Origin: Petrotoga sp. 9PWA.NaAc.5.4
Lineage (GTDB): Bacteria > Thermotogota > Thermotogae > Petrotogales > Petrotogaceae
Direction: 5' to 3'
DNA length: 64,000 nucleotides
Assembly: GCF_002895485.1 (NCBI RefSeq)
Contig: NZ_AZRK01000001.1
Span: 186,001-250,000, forward strand
Below, piece by piece: positions 27,302-35,993 of this stretch. Position 1 is the first letter of the stretch; each line of letters begins with the position of its first letter. A program made the position numbers and the translations under genes. The notes under the pieces were generated by a model. That model saw only the letters and a program-made list of their open reading frames with translations. It was not told the DNA's origin and did not search any database.

Positions 27302-29269
27302 TCAATTATTTCCAGTTGTAAATTCATTATGCATTTCAGGCATTACTCCTCCAAAAGGATCTATACCCCAACCATAGTCTATTGCTATAGAATATGCCAA
27401 ACTATCTGAATCATAAGACACAGCGTATGCGTAATCTACTCCCCAGTCATAGGTTTTACCAGCTTCCAATTTATTATCTCCATAATAATAAATTCCAGAA
27501 GGCAAATATAAGAACCAACTTAAATCTTCATATTCAGGGCTTCCTTCATTCCCTTTAAAAGTTACAGAAACTTCTGCAGCTCCTACTGTTGCAAAATCGT
27601 ACATGTAAACAGTAGAGCCTTCTAAAATCCCTGGGAAAATATAATTTTCACTTTGTACTAAATCGTATACCCACATTGTATAGTAGTACTCAACAACAGA
27701 TTCAGGAGAAATTAACTCTTTTGTGGGTTCCCAAACAAAGGTTGGTTGTCTTGAAACGTTTGTTTCTCTATCTGCTGGTGACCTTAAATTAACGTTAAAA
27801 CTATCAAGAGGAACAACTGAACCTAATTTAACAAGTTCACTTTCTTCATTTCCTTTGTAGGAAGTGACGGCATACCATACTTCTTTACCTGCTTCGTTTT
27901 GTGCTGATGGATCTAAATAATAACCAGATCCTACAGTAGCTATTTTTCTATAATTAACTCCGTCAAAAGATCTATAAACGTTATATCCATCTGGACGAAC
28001 AACATTTGGCCCAACAAGTCCGTAGTAATACAATGTGTCATAATCAAACCAGCTTATTTCTATCCATAAGTTAGTTCCTTGTGGTGCAGCTTCTATCCCT
28101 GTACCAAAATTTTTTAATGGTTCAAAATCTTGTGGTAAGTCATTAGCGCCATTAAAATCAAACTTATCAGAAACTATTTTTAATAGTTTATCGTTGTTAT
28201 AAAATTCTACTCCTTGATTCCTTGTATAAGATACTATGCCAACATATCCAAAATCTACTGGACTTATAGGAACAAAGAGTGCTCCTTCAACTTCTTCGAT
28301 TTCTTTAGTTATTGTTATGTATTCTATCTTTTCTACTCTATTGTCATTATAATCATAAAATACAACATATAAAGGATTTTCTCCATAAAAATTTGAAATA
28401 TCAATCGTAAATGTAGCTGTTTTTGTATCTGAAGCAATATATCGCTCTCCCAAAGAGCCTGAACCCGGAACACTTCCTATTTTAGCGTAAATAACACTCG
28501 GATGATTATCTGTCTCAACATCAACTCTTAACGTGAAACTTCCTGTAATATTGGTGATATCTAATTCGTTACCTTGCAAATCAAAAAAACTGAGAGTAAC
28601 TTCAGGGAAAGTTTGGGTATCAGGGTCTGTAGATAATTTAGCAGTTCTTAGTTGAACTTCTTTAAAATTATCCACAATATCTTCTACTTTTAATCCCTCA
28701 ATCTTGCTTAAAGCATATCCTTGCTTTTTCAATTCTACGTCTATTTTTTCTGGAAAACCTCTAACATTGAAAGTTACTTCGCCTTTTTCATTTGTTGTGC
28801 CTCGTGCCAAAACATCTTCCCCATTTTTGATAACAACAGTGGCTCCTTCAACTGCCGAACCTGTGTTAAAACTAACAACAATGAGTGAAGCCGGAATTGG
28901 TTCAAGAGCAATAGTTGAAAAACTCCAAACAGGGCCGGTGGCAGTTTTTCCGTTAGGATCTTTTGCTACAACTTTCCAATAATATGTCTTATCGTTTTCA
29001 AGCTCCAAAGGTCCATAAGATTTCGATGTTAAATTTGATTTAAAAAGAGGAGGATTACTTTGTTCACCAAAATATAAATCATATTTCAACGTATCTCCAT
29101 CAGGATCACTTGCTTGCCATTGTAAAGTCACATTTACTGGAATATTTGATGCCCCATTTACAGGATAAGGATTCGAAGGTTTGTTCGGCGGATTATTAAA
29201 TAAAGGCACGCATGCAGAAACAACAAATAGAGAAATCAGTAAAACAACAACATAAAAATACTTTTTCAT
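27302..29269 (-). CDS. Large lipoprotein with Fn3-like and carbohydrate/adhesion-type beta domains
   Basis: A 655-aa exported protein: signal peptide with lipobox VVSA-Cys20, then an Fn3-like domain (PSNPYPVNGASNIPVNVTL through KTYYWKVVAKD, residues ~31-110) of the kind common in surface proteins. Next is a carboxypeptidase-regulatory-like repeat (LIVVSFNTGSAVEGATVVIK, ~125-195), and later YNVYRSFDGVNYRKI and FNVNLRSPADRETNVSRQPT, two more Fn3-like starts. No enzymatic motif seen. It is rich in Tyr and Asp. Transcribed with the subtilisin-like gene, so it may be a surface partner or unrelated adhesin. Function not established. Confidence 0.78.
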   Translation of the reverse strand: MKKYFYVVVLLISLFVVSACVPLFNNPPNKPSNPYPVNGASNIPVNVTLQWQASDPDGDTLKYDLYFGEQSNPPLFKSNLTSKSYGPLELENDKTYYWKVVAKDPNGKTATGPVWSFSTIALEPIPASLIVVSFNTGSAVEGATVVIKNGEDVLARGTTNEKGEVTFNVRGFPEKIDVELKKQGYALSKIEGLKVEDIVDNFKEVQLRTAKLSTDPDTQTFPEVTLSFFDLQGNELDITNITGSFTLRVDVETDNHPSVIYAKIGSVPGSGSLGERYIASDTKTATFTIDISNFYGENPLYVVFYDYNDNRVEKIEYITITKEIEEVEGALFVPISPVDFGYVGIVSYTRNQGVEFYNNDKLLKIVSDKFDFNGANDLPQDFEPLKNFGTGIEAAPQGTNLWIEISWFDYDTLYYYGLVGPNVVRPDGYNVYRSFDGVNYRKIATVGSGYYLDPSAQNEAGKEVWYAVTSYKGNEESELVKLGSVVPLDSFNVNLRSPADRETNVSRQPTFVWEPTKELISPESVVEYYYTMWVYDLVQSENYIFPGILEGSTVYMYDFATVGAAEVSVTFKGNEGSPEYEDLSWFLYLPSGIYYYGDNKLEAGKTYDWGVDYAYAVSYDSDSLAYSIAIDYGWGIDPFGGVMPEMHNEFTTGNN

Positions 29270-29702
29270 TCTTAAATCACCCCCGTTAAATAGTTCTTAA
29301 AATTTTAACTACCAAAAAACTAATTCTTTGATAAAATATTTAAATTATTTTTAAATTTCTGTTTATAAAAAGGCTGTTCAATTTTTATTATATCACATAT
29401 CAATCACAATTGCAACATTAAAGTATTTTTTGTTATTTTTTTACTATTTTTGTAAACAAGATAAAAACTAATATTTTATATTATTATAGCCTTTTCGTTT
29501 AATATAATAAAAAATTTATTGTTGTTATAATTGTTATTATATTAAATTAAATATTTCATTTAATATATATTGTAATCATTGTAATTTATATTATAAAGAA
29601 AAATTCTATTTTTTATTAATTAAATTGCATTTTGATTTAAAAATTATTCTATCAGTTTTTATAGTATAATTATCTTGAAAAAGCCTAAGGAGTTGAAAAA
29701 CT
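29270..29702. other. Extremely AT-rich divergent intergenic region
   Basis: A 433-base gap between the divergent lipoprotein operon and the amidohydrolase gene. The stretch 29440-29640 is nearly all A/T, with runs such as TTTAATATAATAAAAAATTT, and would be easily melted and curved. I see no gene, no repeat copy and no terminator. It must carry promoters for both sides. Confidence 0.6.
29665..29670 (+). promoter_or_regulatory. Probable -10 box of the amidohydrolase operon
   Basis: TATAAT in TATAGTATAATTATC, 33 bases upstream of the ATG. No -35 box at good spacing is seen. Confidence 0.45.
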
Positions 29703-31040
29703 ATGTCTAAAAAGTTGTTAAAAAATGCCTATGTTTTGATTAGTGCCGACGATGATGTTGAAAAAATGAACATTTTAATAGACAAAGATGAAATTGAAGA
29801 TTTAATACCCGTAGAAATAACAAATAAAAGAGAACAAGGGATTGAAAATGTTGAAGAATTTGATTTATCCGGAAAGTTAATTGTTCCTGGATTTATTAAC
29901 GCTCATACTCATTCTGTTATGTCTTATTTTCGAGGATTAGCAGATGATGTATCTATAGATGATTGGTTATTTAAATACATGTTTCCAAGGGAAGATCTTT
30001 TAGAAAGCGAAATGGCGTATTATGGTGCGATGGTTTCTATTTTAGAAATGATTTCTAACGGTATAACAACTTTTGTTGATATGTACATGTTCACAGATAG
30101 CGTAGCTAAAGCAGCTTACGACTTAGGTATTAGAGCATATATTTCAAGAGGGCTATCTTACGATACACCCGAGGGATGGAAAAAAAGGCTGAATGAAAAC
30201 ATAGGAACTTATGAAAAATATAATGGTTTAGACGATAGAATTTACATAGGATTTGGACCTCATGCCCCCTATACAGTTCCCATAGATAAACTTAAAGAAG
30301 TTGCGAAACTTGCAAAAAAATATCAAACTCATGTTCAAATTCATCTTTTAGAATCTACAAATGAAAAGCAATTATACAATTTAATTGATATAGAAAATAC
30401 TGGTTTGTTTGAAGTTCCTACTATAAGTGCACACTGTGTTTATGCAGATGAAAAAGATATAGAAGTTCTTTCAAGAAGCGAAGTTAATGTAGCTTATAAC
30501 CCAACAAGTAATATGAAATTGGGAAATGGTATCGCCCCAATAGTGAAAATGTTGGAAAAAGGTATTAACGTAACTTTTGGTACAGATGGTTCTGCAAGTA
30601 ATAACTCTTTAAATTTATTTAGCGAGATGAAAATAGGAGCTATCTTACAAAAATATAAATATGGTCCAGATAAATTTCATGTAGAAGAAATTCTTCGAAT
30701 GGCTTGGGAAAACGGAGGTTTCGCTTTAGAAGAAAAATTAGGAAGGTTAGAACCTGGATTTAAAGCAGATTTAGTTGTACTTGATATCAATTCCCTTGAG
30801 TTTTTCCCAAATGATTTGTCTAAGTTGAAATCTCATATTGTTTATTCTGTTAATCCGAAAAATGTGTATGCAAGTATGGCAGCTGGAAAATGGCTTTACT
30901 TTGATGGTAAGTTTCTTACTTTAAAAGAAGGCGAGGAGAAAATTTATGAACAATTTTATAATTATTACAAAACACTTGAAAATAAGCATAATAGCCTTAA
31001 CTTTTCTTCTAATTATAATACCAACGATAACTGCAGGTAA
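29703..31040 (+). CDS. mtaD: 5-methylthioadenosine/S-adenosylhomocysteine deaminase-type amidohydrolase
   Basis: Metal-dependent deaminase of the TRZ/ATZ branch, probably acting on methylthioadenosine and S-adenosylhomocysteine and so recycling SAM by-products. Metal ligands: His68 and His70 in INAHTHS, then GFGPHAPYTV, HVQIHLLES, the His in ISAHCVY and Asp in TFGTDGSASNNSLNL. The close relative I know is T. maritima TM0936 (406 aa). This protein is 445 aa; the extra C-terminal tail (YNYYKTLENKHNSLNF onward) lies in the 95-base overlap with the next gene and may be non-functional. ATG at 29703 after AAGGAG. Confidence 0.88.
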   Translation: MSKKLLKNAYVLISADDDVEKMNILIDKDEIEDLIPVEITNKREQGIENVEEFDLSGKLIVPGFINAHTHSVMSYFRGLADDVSIDDWLFKYMFPREDLLESEMAYYGAMVSILEMISNGITTFVDMYMFTDSVAKAAYDLGIRAYISRGLSYDTPEGWKKRLNENIGTYEKYNGLDDRIYIGFGPHAPYTVPIDKLKEVAKLAKKYQTHVQIHLLESTNEKQLYNLIDIENTGLFEVPTISAHCVYADEKDIEVLSRSEVNVAYNPTSNMKLGNGIAPIVKMLEKGINVTFGTDGSASNNSLNLFSEMKIGAILQKYKYGPDKFHVEEILRMAWENGGFALEEKLGRLEPGFKADLVVLDINSLEFFPNDLSKLKSHIVYSVNPKNVYASMAAGKWLYFDGKFLTLKEGEEKIYEQFYNYYKTLENKHNSLNFSSNYNTNDNCR

Positions 31041-31440
31041 AGGCATTGATAAATATATAGATTTTTCTCCAAATGGCTATGAAGATTTGGAAAGAATAGT
31101 TACAAGAAATGGAACTGTTTTAGAATCTACTCTACCTGATAATACAGAGCACCTAAAGATAACCTTTTTAAAAAGTAGCGACATATACGAAGTACATATA
31201 ATTTACTTTAATAATCCTTTTACGTTGCTAAATTTTTGGTATACTTTTGTTAATGACTATTCTAATGGCTTAACTGCAGCTTTTTCGGCAATTCCTTTTT
31301 TATATGGCGAATTCAATATAGAATACATGAAAATGCAATTAAGTGCGTGGTATAAAGGATTTCAAAATATGTTTTTCGTTGTTTATGGACCAAAAAGGTC
31401 TGTTGTAAACGATTTAATACTTCAGTTGAATAGATGGTGA
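30946..31440 (+). CDS. Small exported protein of unknown function
   Basis: A 164-aa protein with an N-terminal signal peptide or anchor (residues ~10-30, KISIIALTFLLIIIPTITAG). The mature part has YEDLERIV, a DNTEHLKITFL strand and DIYEVHIIYFNNPFTLLNFW. No known family recognised. Its ATG is preceded by a good AGGAG 6 bases upstream, although it lies 95 bases inside mtaD. It overlaps the next gene by 7 bases, so the three genes look co-transcribed. The start could instead lie later, but the signal peptide supports 30946. Confidence 0.65.
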   Translation: MNNFIIITKHLKISIIALTFLLIIIPTITAGKGIDKYIDFSPNGYEDLERIVTRNGTVLESTLPDNTEHLKITFLKSSDIYEVHIIYFNNPFTLLNFWYTFVNDYSNGLTAAFSAIPFLYGEFNIEYMKMQLSAWYKGFQNMFFVVYGPKRSVVNDLILQLNRW

Positions 31441-32357
31441 TATTTTTGGATTTATACAATAGATTGAGCACATATCTTAAAAATAGATACGGTGAAAGGG
31501 TACAAAGGCTACCAATAAACGCAGGCTTTACATGTCCAAACAAAACAGGAGAAAAAGGTAAAGGCGGATGTATCTACTGTGATTCAACAGGGAGTGGTTT
31601 TGCTGCTTTTTCATCTCAAACAAGCATAGAGAATCAAGTTAAAAATATGATCTCAAGGTACCAATCAAAAGCTAATAAATTTATCGTATATTTTCAATCT
31701 AATACTAATACTTATGCTCCTGCCAAAGTTTTAAAAATTCGATATGAAAAAGCGTTAATCGATGATAGAATAGTTGCTTTAGATGTTTCCACACGCCCTG
31801 ACTGTATTTCAAACGAAACAATAGAAGTTTTGAAAGAATTTAAAGACAACTTAGATGTTTTTGTTGAACTTGGTGTTGAAAGTACTAACCCCAACACATT
31901 GAAATTTATGAACAGAGGTCATACGTTGGCTGAAGTTATCGATGCTACAAATAGATTAAAAAAAGCAAATGTGGAAATCATATTGCATTATATAATAGAT
32001 TTTCCTACAGATACTATAGAAGATGTTGTTGAGATGGCAAAGATAAGTTCTGTTTTAAGAGTAAACGGAGTAAAGCTTCATTCCTTATATATAGTTGAAA
32101 ATACAAAACTTGGGGAAATGTATAAACTTGGGGAATTTGTACCTTTGACTTTGAAAGATTTTGTTGATAGGTCTATAATTTTTTTGGAATATTTAGATCC
32201 GAATGTTGTAATTCATAGACTTGTTGCTGATCCACCAAAAGAAGGAACGTTACATGGAAACTGGGGTTTAAGTAAAATACAGATTTTAAATATTATAGAA
32301 GCTGAAATGAAAAAGAGAAACAGTTATCAAGGAAAATTATTTGATTATTTAAAGTAG
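31434..32357 (+). CDS. TIGR01212-type radical SAM protein (YtqA-like)
   Basis: A 307-aa radical SAM protein of the YtqA/YhcC group, which differs from classical members by a long-spaced cluster motif: FTCPNKTGEKGKGGCIYCD contributes the three cysteines. FIVYFQSNTNTYAP, ALDVSTRPDCI, FVELGVESTNP and HYIIDFPTDT follow, then ADPPKEGTLHGNWGLSK near the end. The function of the group is not firmly known to me; RNA modification has been suggested. The start ATG overlaps the previous gene by 7 bases. Its stop codon lies inside the first helix of RNase P RNA. Confidence 0.88.
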   Translation: MVIFLDLYNRLSTYLKNRYGERVQRLPINAGFTCPNKTGEKGKGGCIYCDSTGSGFAAFSSQTSIENQVKNMISRYQSKANKFIVYFQSNTNTYAPAKVLKIRYEKALIDDRIVALDVSTRPDCISNETIEVLKEFKDNLDVFVELGVESTNPNTLKFMNRGHTLAEVIDATNRLKKANVEIILHYIIDFPTDTIEDVVEMAKISSVLRVNGVKLHSLYIVENTKLGEMYKLGEFVPLTLKDFVDRSIIFLEYLDPNVVIHRLVADPPKEGTLHGNWGLSKIQILNIIEAEMKKRNSYQGKLFDYLK

Positions 32358-32673
32358 GACAGTTGGTCGCAAGTAGGCATACGTGCCTATTTTGAGGAAA
32401 GTCTGGACTCTAAGGACAAGATGCTGGCTAACTGCCAGAAGGAGAGATCCTTGAACAGGGCCATAGAAACGGAAACCGCCGACTGGCAAGGGTGGAAAGG
32501 TAGGGTAAGAGCCTACCAGTGTTAGAGTGATCTAATAGCTTGGTAACCTCCATCTTGAGCAAGGTCAAATGGGAAGGCCATAGGTAGTCCGCCAAGTGAG
32601 CTGATGCTCCGCCTTCCGGGTAGACCGCGTAGATAAATGACCAACTAAACAGAATCCGGCTTATAGTCCTACT
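32354..32673 (+). ncRNA. rnpB: RNase P RNA (bacterial type A)
   Basis: Catalytic RNA that removes 5' leaders from pre-tRNA. Universal blocks: GAGGAAAGTCTGGAC (32394-32408), AACAGGGCCATAGAAACG near 32454, and ACAGAATCCGGCTTA (32649-32663). Helix P1 closes between GTAGGAC (32354-32360) and GTCCTAC (32666-32672). P1 thus begins at the last codon of the upstream radical SAM gene and contains its stop codon TAG, an unusually tight junction. A strong terminator follows. Apparent reading frames antisense to it are shadows. Confidence 0.97.
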
Positions 32674-32681
32674 GTTTATTA

Positions 32682-32716
32682 AAAAACCCTCAAAGAACAT
32701 TCTTTGAGGGTTTTTA
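32682..32716. terminator. Bidirectional terminator between rnpB and rplQ
   Basis: AAACCCTCAAAGAA pairs with TTCTTTGAGGGTTT around a 3-base loop, with A and T runs on the flanks. It serves rnpB (+) and the ribosomal super-operon (-), and directly abuts the rplQ stop codon. Confidence 0.93.
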
Positions 32717-33109
32717 TTAAGCTTCTTTTTCTTTAGGTAAAAGTTGAAGTATCGATAGTTCTGAAGCGTCCCCTTTTCTATAACCAATTTTAAGTATCCT
32801 TGTGTAACCACCATTTCTGTTTTCATATCTTGGAGCTATTTCATGAACAATTTTGTAGACCAATTTCCTATCGTTAAAATGTCTGTTTATATCTCTATTT
32901 AAAGCTACTTTTCTTTCTGGTGACGTAGTCGAATTTGCTTCTTTTGCCTTTGTTATAATTCTTTCAACTAAAGGCCTTACCGCTTTTGCTTTCGCAGTAG
33001 TAGTTATAATACTTTCTGATTCAAATACGCTTCTTGCAAGATTATTTAACAATGCTTTTCTATGAGAAGCATATCTATTTAGTTTATTAGTTTTTACTCT
33101 ATGCCTCAT
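32717..33109 (-). CDS. rplQ: Ribosomal protein L17
   Basis: Large-subunit protein near the exit tunnel. The start is ATG 33109 (MRHRVKTNKLNRYASHRKAL), which gives 130 aa and follows AAGGGGG; an open extension of 13 codons upstream lies inside rpoA and matches nothing. Conserved RALLRNL-like KALLNNLA and TTTAKAKAVRPLVERIIT blocks are present. It overlaps the rpoA 3' end by 11 bases and is the last gene of the super-operon. Confidence 0.96.
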   Translation of the reverse strand: MRHRVKTNKLNRYASHRKALLNNLARSVFESESIITTTAKAKAVRPLVERIITKAKEANSTTSPERKVALNRDINRHFNDRKLVYKIVHEIAPRYENRNGGYTRILKIGYRKGDASELSILQLLPKEKEA

Positions 33110-34169
33110 CGAAGGAGTTCCCCCTTTCGTACTCATAAAGTTTATCATAGTCTATATCAAACTTTTCTTTTAATTCTTTTTTCACTTCTTCCAAAGACTT
33201 TCTACCAAAATTTTTTATCTTCAATAGATCATTTGGACCTCTCTTTAAAAGTTCTCCTATAGTCTCTATTTTCTCTCTTTTCAAACAATTCTTTGCTCTT
33301 TTTGTTAAATCTAACGAATCTATTAAAGTCCCAACTAATTCTTTGGGTAACCCAAATATATCTTCTTCAAATTCTTTTGATTCTTCCTCATCTTCCATTT
33401 TTGAAGAGACTTCTATTGCCTCATCTATACCTTCAACTTCTCCCTCTTTCATCCACAATTTGGAAATAAAATCAAAGTGTTCCATGAGTGTTTCTGTTGC
33501 TTCTTTTAATGCTTCGGTAGGAGTAATATTTTTCTTCGTCCAAATTTCAAGTATAAGTTTATCGTAGTCTGTTCTTCTTCCAACACGAATATTTTCTGTT
33601 AGATAATTTACCTTAAGAACAGGACTGAATACTCCGTCAATAAAAATATATTCTATATCACTTTGATAGTCCAACTCTTGAGCTGGTACAAAACCTTTAC
33701 CTGCTTGTGCATAAAGTTCGAAATCCACTTCCATATCTTTATTTACATGAGCAATTACAAACTCGGGATTAGCAATTTCTATATCGGCTGGAGTTTTTAT
33801 ATCTCCACTTTTTATTATTTCAGAAGCTTTGTATTTTTTCTTCAGTGTTAATATTATAGGACGATCTATATCTGCCAACTTATCTATATCATTTATTTTT
33901 AATTGTACTTTCTTTAAATTTAAAGAAATTTCTATAATATCTTCTTTAATTCCATCAATAGTATCGTATTCATGCAATTTTCCCGGTACTCTTAAACCCG
34001 TTATCGCCAACGAAGGAATAGAAGACAATAAAACTCTTCTTAAAGCATTTCCTATAGTTATAGCATAACCTTTTTCTAAAGGAAATAACTCATATTTTGC
34101 ATAGTTATAATCTTTTTCTTCTTTTTTCTCTACAACTCTAAATTTTTCAGGTTTGATTAATAATTCCAT
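33099..34169 (-). CDS. rpoA: RNA polymerase alpha subunit
   Basis: Scaffold of RNA polymerase. At 356 aa it is slightly long. The N-terminal domain has GYAITIGNALRRVLLSSIPS (residues ~34-53) and KFVAAQ-like GFVPAQELD. An unusually acidic linker (KMEDEEESKEFEED, ~255-270) separates it from the C-terminal DNA-binding domain (LDLTKRAKNCLKREKIETIG and LLKIKNFGRKSLEEV). ATG is preceded by GGAG at 5 bases, with a second, stronger SD 33 bases upstream in a hairpin-prone leader. Confidence 0.97.
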   Translation of the reverse strand: MELLIKPEKFRVVEKKEEKDYNYAKYELFPLEKGYAITIGNALRRVLLSSIPSLAITGLRVPGKLHEYDTIDGIKEDIIEISLNLKKVQLKINDIDKLADIDRPIILTLKKKYKASEIIKSGDIKTPADIEIANPEFVIAHVNKDMEVDFELYAQAGKGFVPAQELDYQSDIEYIFIDGVFSPVLKVNYLTENIRVGRRTDYDKLILEIWTKKNITPTEALKEATETLMEHFDFISKLWMKEGEVEGIDEAIEVSSKMEDEEESKEFEEDIFGLPKELVGTLIDSLDLTKRAKNCLKREKIETIGELLKRGPNDLLKIKNFGRKSLEEVKKELKEKFDIDYDKLYEYERGNSFDEA

Positions 34170-34178
34170 AAATTCTCC

Positions 34179-34234
34179 GATCCCATTTTAGGATCTAGAG
34201 TACACCTCCTTTCCTGCCCTTTAAGAGCGAGGTG
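34179..34234 (-). promoter_or_regulatory. Structured leader of rpoA with a sequestered strong SD
   Basis: On the minus strand CACCTC (34229-34234) can pair with GAGGTG (34203-34208), hiding the strong AAAGGAGGTG (34203-34212). Then GATCC/GGATC (34179-34195) forms a small hairpin just before the proximal GGAG and the rpoA ATG. A 9-codon ORF (34186 down, overlapping the rpoA start) is possible. In many bacteria S4 controls this region; that role here is only a guess. Confidence 0.4.
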
Positions 34235-34284
34235 ATATTTTATTGTTAAAAAATTAGACTATAAAATTTATAAACTATAATTTT

Positions 34285-34920
34285 TTATTTTGAATAAAGC
34301 TCAATTATGTTTGTTAATTCTACAGGTACATCCATTTCTTCTATTTTTGGAACTCTTTCAAATGTTCCTTTTAAATTTTCTAAATCGACATTTACCCATG
34401 AAGGTATATTTCTATAACCCTCTTGGACTAACTCTAAACCATCTTTTACTTGTTGAATATTTCGACTTTTCTCTTTAACTTCTACAACATCTCCCTCTTT
34501 AATTAAAAAAGAAGGAATATTAACTTTTTTACCATTAACTAAAATATGTCCATGGGTTACTATTTGTCTCGCAGTTCTTCTGTTTGGAGCAAAACCCATC
34601 TGAAAAACGACAGAATCCAATCTTCTTTCAAGAAGTTGCATCAAAAGTTCTCCAGTTTCTGCCGTTCTGCTCTTTTCAGCTTTTTCAAAAGTATTTCGGA
34701 ATTGTCTTTCCATTAATCCATACATTCTTTTCAAAGCTTGTTTAGACCTTAATTGTACGGCATATTGTGTTAACTTTTGTGGTTGCCTTCCATGTTGACC
34801 GGGGGCAAAATTTCTCTTTCTTAAAGCCGATTTCTCAGTATAACTTCTTTTGCCCTTTAAATAAAGGTTAATTCTTTCACGCCTCGATAATTTTTCTAAT
34901 GGACCAATATATCTTGCCAT
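34285..34920 (-). CDS. rpsD: Ribosomal protein S4
   Basis: Primary 16S rRNA-binding protein that nucleates the 30S body, and often a repressor of the alpha operon. At 211 aa it is full length. GPLEKLSRRERINL and FAPGQHGR open the protein. The S4 RNA-binding domain is RRLDSVVFQMGFAPNRRTAR with IVTHGHILVNGKKVNIPS. There is no Cys4 zinc knuckle at the N-terminus. 27 bases after rpsK; ATG with GGAGGGAAATAATTTA. Confidence 0.97.
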   Translation of the reverse strand: MARYIGPLEKLSRRERINLYLKGKRSYTEKSALRKRNFAPGQHGRQPQKLTQYAVQLRSKQALKRMYGLMERQFRNTFEKAEKSRTAETGELLMQLLERRLDSVVFQMGFAPNRRTARQIVTHGHILVNGKKVNIPSFLIKEGDVVEVKEKSRNIQQVKDGLELVQEGYRNIPSWVNVDLENLKGTFERVPKIEEMDVPVELTNIIELYSK

Positions 34921-34947
34921 TAAATTATTTCCCTCCTTAATACCTAA

Positions 34948-35337
34948 TTAAAATCTTTTCTTTTTTGGTCTACATCCGTTATGTGGAATAGGTGTAACGT
35001 CTTTTATACTTTCTACATTTAAACCAGCCGCTTGTAAAGCTCTAATAGCTGATTCTCTTCCTGAACCAGGTCCACTAACGTATACATCTACTCTTTTTAC
35101 TCCCAAATTTAAAGCTTCTTTTGCAACTTTATCAGATGACATTTGAGCAGCGTAAGGTGTCCCCTTCTTGGTACCTTTAAATCCAACGTTACCGCCGCTG
35201 GACCACAGAATTGGTCTCCCTTCTAAATCTGTTAAAGTAACTATGGTATTGTTAAAAGTCGAATGTATATGCACTGCCGCTTTTTCAGGAGCTGCTTTTT
35301 TCTTTTTGCTTCTCTGTTGAACTCCCTTTTTTGCCAT
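34948..35337 (-). CDS. rpsK: Ribosomal protein S11
   Basis: 30S platform protein near the P site. The 129-aa protein has the lysine-rich N-terminus ([20 protein letters not shown]), [19 protein letters not shown], the [13 protein letters not shown] block and the C-terminal [16 protein letters not shown]. The leader contains a decayed dispersed element in the 161-base gap after rpsM. ATG with GGAGG. Confidence 0.97.
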   Translation of the reverse strand: MAKKGVQQRSKKKKAAPEKAAVHIHSTFNNTIVTLTDLEGRPILWSSGGNVGFKGTKKGTPYAAQMSSDKVAKEALNLGVKRVDVYVSGPGSGRESAIRALQAAGLNVESIKDVTPIPHNGCRPKKKRF

Positions 35338-35351
35338 TTATTTATAAACCT

Positions 35352-35455
35352 CCTTAAAATTTTTAAAATCTGGTAAAAGTTCCGCCCTAAACCCACTTAA
35401 ACTTCAAATACTTATTTTTCAAAAAATTCCCTTTTCTAAAGTTCTCAACTATTTT
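35352..35455 (+). repeat. Dispersed leader element, 3' half only, upstream of rpsK
   Basis: CCTTAAAATTTTTAAAATC resembles the proximal end. It is followed by a truncated core GTTCCGCCCTAAACCCAC, then CAAATACTTATTTTTCAAAA and a TTTTCTAAAGT end. The middle third is deleted. The polarity is the common one. It sits closer to the start codon (about 14 bases) than the other copies. Confidence 0.6.
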
Positions 35456-35498
35456 TCAAAAATAAACTTTTAAATTGACCGTTTCTTGAATAAAGGCA

Positions 35499-35864
35499 TT
35501 ATTTTTTCTTTATCTTTGTTAATCTGGGACCTTTTCTTGTTCTTGCATTTGAATGAGTTTTTTGACCTCTCACTGGTAATCCTGCTTTATGTCTTCTTCC
35601 TCTATAGGAACCAATATCGATTAATCTTTTTATATTGCTGTTAACTTCTTGCCTCAAATCTCCTTCAATTTTGTAATTCTCATTTATATAATGGGTGAGT
35701 GCGGAAATTTCATCGTCTGTTAAATCTTTAGCTTTTTTATTCGGATCTATATTAACTGCTTTTAATATATCAAAAGCAGTCTTTCTACCTATTCCGTATA
35801 TATATGTCAATCCTACAAATAATGCTTTATTATCAGGAATTTCGACTCCTAAAATACGTGCCAT
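35499..35864 (-). CDS. rpsM: Ribosomal protein S13
   Basis: 30S head protein touching the P-site tRNA and bridge B1. Start ATG 35864 ([19 protein letters not shown]), 121 aa, preceded by AAGGAGGATGAATT. A 20-codon open extension upstream ([12 protein letters not shown]) has no ribosome-binding site and no family counterpart. [27 protein letters not shown] and the [14 protein letters not shown] tail are typical. First r-protein of the alpha segment; it follows rpmJ by 129 bases. Confidence 0.96.
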   Translation of the reverse strand: MARILGVEIPDNKALFVGLTYIYGIGRKTAFDILKAVNIDPNKKAKDLTDDEISALTHYINENYKIEGDLRQEVNSNIKRLIDIGSYRGRRHKAGLPVRGQKTHSNARTRKGPRLTKIKKK

Positions 35865-35945
35865 TAATTCATCCTCCTTCAAGATAATACTTGCAATTCT
35901 TAAAAATTCAACCTTTTTTTCCATTGATGTTTTAAAATTTTCCTG

Positions 35946-35965
35946 TTCTTAATCTAAATTAAGAA
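35946..35965 (-). other. Hairpin between rpmJ and rpsM
   Basis: TTCTTAAT (35946-35953) pairs with ATTAAGAA (35958-35965) around a 4-base loop in the 129-base gap before rpsM. No T run follows on the minus strand. It is a possible site for S4-type control of the alpha segment, as in other bacteria, but the sequence alone does not show it. Confidence 0.4.
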
Positions 35966-35993
35966 TATAAAAATTGATAATATTTTATTTTCT

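Noticed and set aside
32428-32826. Antisense open frame of ~130 codons
   Set aside because: It lies over RNase P RNA and the terminator; the frame is a by-product of the conserved RNA sequence.
35865-35924. N-terminal extension of S13
   Set aside because: The 20 extra codons have no ribosome-binding site and no counterpart in the family; the downstream ATG has a strong one.
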